Part shown: positions 61,464-64,000 of the stretch, in pieces | Layout: each line of letters opens with the position of its first letter | Numbering within the stretch: position 1 is the stretch's first letter | Assembly (NCBI GenBank): GCA_035943635.1 | Contig: DASZBX010000079.1 | Location: forward strand, 32,967 to 96,966 | Direction of reading: 5' to 3' | Length of the DNA: 64,000 nt | Source: DASZBX01 sp035943635 | GTDB taxonomy: Bacteria; Actinomycetota; Actinomycetes; Streptomycetales; Catenulisporaceae | Notes under the pieces: model-generated | Told to the model about the DNA's origin: nothing | Databases searched by the model: none | The model's input: the letters and a program-made list of their open reading frames with translations, nothing else | Made by a program: the position numbers and the translations under genes

Positions 61464-62868
61464 GGCTCTTCGCTCGCATGTGTGGGTTGGTTCGTGTCGG
61501 TGCATGACGAACGCCGTGTCTCTGCCTAGGTTTCTGATTGTCGAGATCAAGAACCGCAGGTAGGGAGCACGGCGTGTCGTCGAATAGCGTATGGGTCAGG
61601 GCGGCTGGGGGTCGAGCGTACGGTGGTCGAGTCGGTGTATGTTCACCCGATCGAGCCGGTGGTGGTCGTCTCGGTGCGTGCGGACCGGCGCTGGGAGCGG
61701 CGGCCGGCCTGTGGGGTGTGCGGTCGGCGCGCTGCGTTGTACGACCGGGGTCGGCGTCGGCGGTGGCGGTCGCTGGATCACGGGGTGTTGATGGTGTTCC
61801 TGGAGGGGGATCTTTTGGGGGTCTCGTGTGTCGAGCAAGGGGTGGTGATAGCGATGGTGCCGTGGGCGCGGCACGACGCCGGGCATATCCGGCCGTTCGA
61901 CGAGGCGGTGGCCTGGTTCGCGGCGTGCGCCCCGAAGAGTGTGATCGCGCGGTTGTTGCGGATCAACTGGCACACCGTCGGATCGATCCTGGCGCGGGTG
62001 ATGCCCGAGCGCGACGCCGAAGATGGCGACCGGCTGGCGGGGGTCACCCGCATCGGCATCGACGAGGTGTCCTTCAGGAAGGGCCAGCGGTATCTGACCG
62101 TTGTGTTGGATCACGATAGCGGTCCGGTTGTTATTCGTGACCCAGGGCCGTAGTAAGGAGAGCGTTGGTGCGTTCTTCGATGCTCTGGGCCCGCGGCGCA
62201 CGGCGTTGGTCACGCACGTCTCGGCGGACGGGGCCGGGTGGATCGAGGCGGTACTGGCCGAGCGCGCACCGCGGGCGAAGGTGTGCCTGGATCCGTTCCA
62301 TGTCGTGAAATGGGCCGGGGACGCCTTGGACGAGGTGCGCCGTCAGGTGTGGAACGATGCGCGCCGGGCCGGGATGAGGGATGCGGCCCGCACCCTGAAG
62401 GACTCGCGGTACGCGCTGTGGAGGAAACCGGGGGACCTGACGGCCGACCAGAAAGCGAAACTCGCCGCGATCCAGGCGGTGAACAAGCCGCTGTACCGGG
62501 CCTATCTGCTCAAGGAACAGTTGCGCGAAGTATTCGGCCCCGGCGGCGGGGAACGGATCAAGCTTCTGAAGGCCTGGCCGGCCTGGGCCAGCCGCTCGAA
62601 ACCGGCCCCGTTCGTCGAGCTGGCCCGCACCGTCCGGGCCCGCAAGGCCGATATCGCCAACGCCCTGACCTACCGGTTGACCAACACCCGGGTCGAATCG
62701 ATGAACCAGAAGATCCGCCTGCTCATCCGCCGCGCCTGCGGCTTCCGCTCCGTTCCCGCGCTGATCGCGATGATCCGCCTGTGCCTGGCCGGCTTCACCC
62801 GACCTCTACCAGGCCGATCATGACCTGCCGAACATCAGATCCCTACCCACAGACAAGAGCGAAGAGCC
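61464..62868 (+). mobile_element. ISL3-family insertion sequence (about 1.4 kb)
   Basis: Imperfect terminal inverted repeats of about 30 bp: left end GGCTCTTCGCTCGCATGTGT at 61464, right end the complement of GGCTCTTCGCTCTTGTCTGT ending at 62868. One transposase gene fills it, broken by a frameshift. The 8 bp flanking each end do not match, so the target duplication has decayed or the ends have recombined. Confidence 0.8.
61623..62823 (+). pseudogene. ISL3 transposase, frameshifted
   Basis: First half (61623-62153): CGVCGRRAALYDRG zinc ribbon, helix-turn-helix region, and the start of the DDE domain (TRIGIDEVSFRKGQRYLTVV). The second half (62140-62823, other frame): VTQGRSKESVGAFF, ADGAGWIEAVLAERAPRAK, DPFHVVKWAGDALDEVRRQ and VESMNQKIRLLIRRACGF. 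The protein would be whole if a single base were gained or lost near 62125-62145. No slippery heptamer typical of programmed frameshifting is visible, so it is treated as a mutation. Confidence 0.85.
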
Positions 62869-63330
62869 CGAAAAGCCATCCTCAGCGGCATCACCTCAGA
62901 ATATCATGTAGCTGCTTAGCTTTTTTGAAAGCTACCTGACCAGCCACCGAATTCGTATTGTCGAGCGGCACAGAGCAAACTACCCGAGCAGCGATGCATT
63001 CACCGACTGTCTTCGATCTTTCGCCACGGCCGTTTACCAGGTACTTCGTGGCATACGTGTGGGGAGCAGAAAGTGCTCCCCATCTGCCTTTACCGCCGGG
63101 GAGCAAGCGGGGGGCAACAAGCTCTGCCGCTCGCTCCCCACCTGTAGCCCGGGAGATTTGTCGCTGCCATGCCTCCGACGCCTGCGTGTGGTGGGATCGT
63201 CGCCATGATCGGTGGTCACGGCGAGCGCTTCCGCGTTCCGGAAGCACCCAGCCCCCATCAGCCGTGAAAAATCCGAGGTCAGCACCAGTGTGCCAGATTT
63301 GGACCACCACAAACTTCGGGTACCCGCACG
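62869..63330. other. Region without a recognisable gene
   Basis: Open frames on the minus strand (62891-63409) have no motif I can identify. The stretch is somewhat AT-richer than average near 62900-63060. It contains repeated short GGGGAGC words but no clear dyad. Confidence 0.35.
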
Positions 63331-63993
63331 TCAGAACGCCAGGTCGTCCCAGGCGATCTGGATGCCGAACGGCTCGGGGAACTCGATGCCCGCGTTCCCG
63401 GGCTCCCACTGTCCGACCGAGACGTACACCGACGGGCGCAGCGGCTTGACCGTGAGCCCTCGCGTGGGAATCGTCACCAGTTCATAGGCCCGGACCTCGG
63501 TCACATCCCATGTGCCCGCCGAGTCGAGTTCGACCTCCCAGTACCAGGGGATTCCCGCCTCGGCATACCGGTCCATCTTCCACGCACGGCGCTTGGGAGT
63601 GTCCGAACCCGACAAGACCTCACCGACCACGACGACGTCTCCCGCGAACGTGTCGGCACCGCGTTCCAGACAGCGACGAACCAGGAAGTCCGGGGTGAGG
63701 AAACTGGACTTATCCTGGGTGAAGAACACGTTCGTCTCCACTTCGACCTGCCAACACCGCTGTCCATCCCCGGAACCAGCGCCCGACATCGCCCGGCGGG
63801 CACTGAACTCCATCGCGTTGCGCACTCGCACGGTAAACCGCTGGTGTTCCAGCGGGCCGCGACGGTTCCACACGACTTTCCGATCCCACAACTCGATCTG
63901 CGCGGCAATCTCCTCGGGCAACCGCTGGAGCCCGACCCAGTCCAAAAACTCAGGGATGCCCAACCCCGACATCTCGAACGCCTCAGCCGACAT
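63331..63993 (-). CDS. Uma2-family (DUF820) putative restriction-endonuclease-fold protein (220 aa)
   Basis: PD-(D/E)xK superfamily. Key residues: FLTPDFLVRR (Asp), VVVVGEVLSGSD (Glu with nearby Ser in place of Lys), then KMDRYAEAGIPWYWEVEL, the standard C-terminal Uma2 signature. The N terminus has LPEEIAAQIELWDRKVVWNR, also typical. Uma2 proteins are abundant in actinobacteria and cyanobacteria; their biological role is unclear. ATG at 63993 is 7 bp from the window end; ATG 63972 is an alternative. Confidence 0.9.
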   Translation of the reverse strand: MSAEAFEMSGLGIPEFLDWVGLQRLPEEIAAQIELWDRKVVWNRRGPLEHQRFTVRVRNAMEFSARRAMSGAGSGDGQRCWQVEVETNVFFTQDKSSFLTPDFLVRRCLERGADTFAGDVVVVGEVLSGSDTPKRRAWKMDRYAEAGIPWYWEVELDSAGTWDVTEVRAYELVTIPTRGLTVKPLRPSVYVSVGQWEPGNAGIEFPEPFGIQIAWDDLAF

Positions 63994-64000
63994 ATCGCCT

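Noticed and set aside
62120..62150. Programmed frameshifting in the ISL3 transposase
   Set aside because: No slippery heptamer or obvious stimulatory stem near the phase change, and ISL3 elements normally have a single open frame.
62891..63409. 172-codon minus-strand frame between the IS element and the Uma2 gene
   Set aside because: No similarity recognised; part overlaps the Uma2 gene in another phase.

Overview
The window comes from a very GC-rich actinomycete chromosome. The signs are pervasive third-position G/C, many GTG starts with stop/start overlaps, SARP, TetR, LuxR and GAF-ANTAR regulators, ricin-lectin exoproteins, and an actinobacterial-type [NiFe]-hydrogenase. A Streptomyces- or Catenulispora-like soil organism fits; the species cannot be named from the sequence. 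I saw no rRNA, tRNA, CRISPR array or replication origin.

Left part (0-7.3 kb): a SARP activator, an orphan LuxR-type response regulator, a DpsC-like ketosynthase III, a drug-efflux MFS pump with a divergent TetR, a DoxX-like membrane protein and an alpha/beta hydrolase. It looks like the margin of a secondary-metabolite locus lying to the left. From 7.4 to 22.7 kb come accessory and surface genes: a 1062-aa secreted lectin/Ig-repeat protein, an AAA/DUF234 ATPase, an AraC-aldo/keto reductase pair, an FTR1 iron permease with an iron box, a PQQ-propeller/ricin exoprotein, DedA and a VIT1-type metal transporter. Transposase remnants and MITE-like elements are scattered among them.

Redox part (22.8-31 kb): a tightly overlapping minus-strand operon (small membrane protein, ApbE, ferric-reductase-like membrane protein, NuoF-like flavoprotein, ferredoxin), a phosphodiester-glycosidase-like membrane protein, and a three-gene cytochrome-b-like operon that includes a 58-aa membrane peptide.

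Middle (31-37.7 kb): a secreted sialidase/BNR-like protein, a Ser/Thr kinase, a lipoprotein and a DUF2255 protein, set in a gene graveyard with pieces of SRPBCC, STAS, SDR and several transposase genes.

Main feature (37.7-51.4 kb): a 14-gene, mostly translationally coupled minus-strand operon for a group 1h (high-affinity, actinobacterial) [NiFe]-hydrogenase. Order of transcription: small subunit, large subunit, NifU-like, DUF5947, DUF6084, a 493-aa unknown, maturation protease, a 34-aa DUF6893-type peptide, hypA, hypB, hypF, hypC, hypD, hypE. Such enzymes scavenge atmospheric H2 during dormancy.

Right part (52.6-64 kb): an anti-sigma-type ATPase, an arginine deiminase operon (permease, arcA, arcB, arcC) with a MITE inserted between permease and arcA, two consecutive GAF-ANTAR proteins, a frameshifted ISL3 element and a Uma2-family protein. 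H2 scavenging and arginine fermentation together suggest a persistence or low-oxygen energy region. The unexplained parts most worth attention are the hydrogenase accessory proteins, the two membrane redox operons, and MITEs inserted at CTAG sites that double as stop codons.
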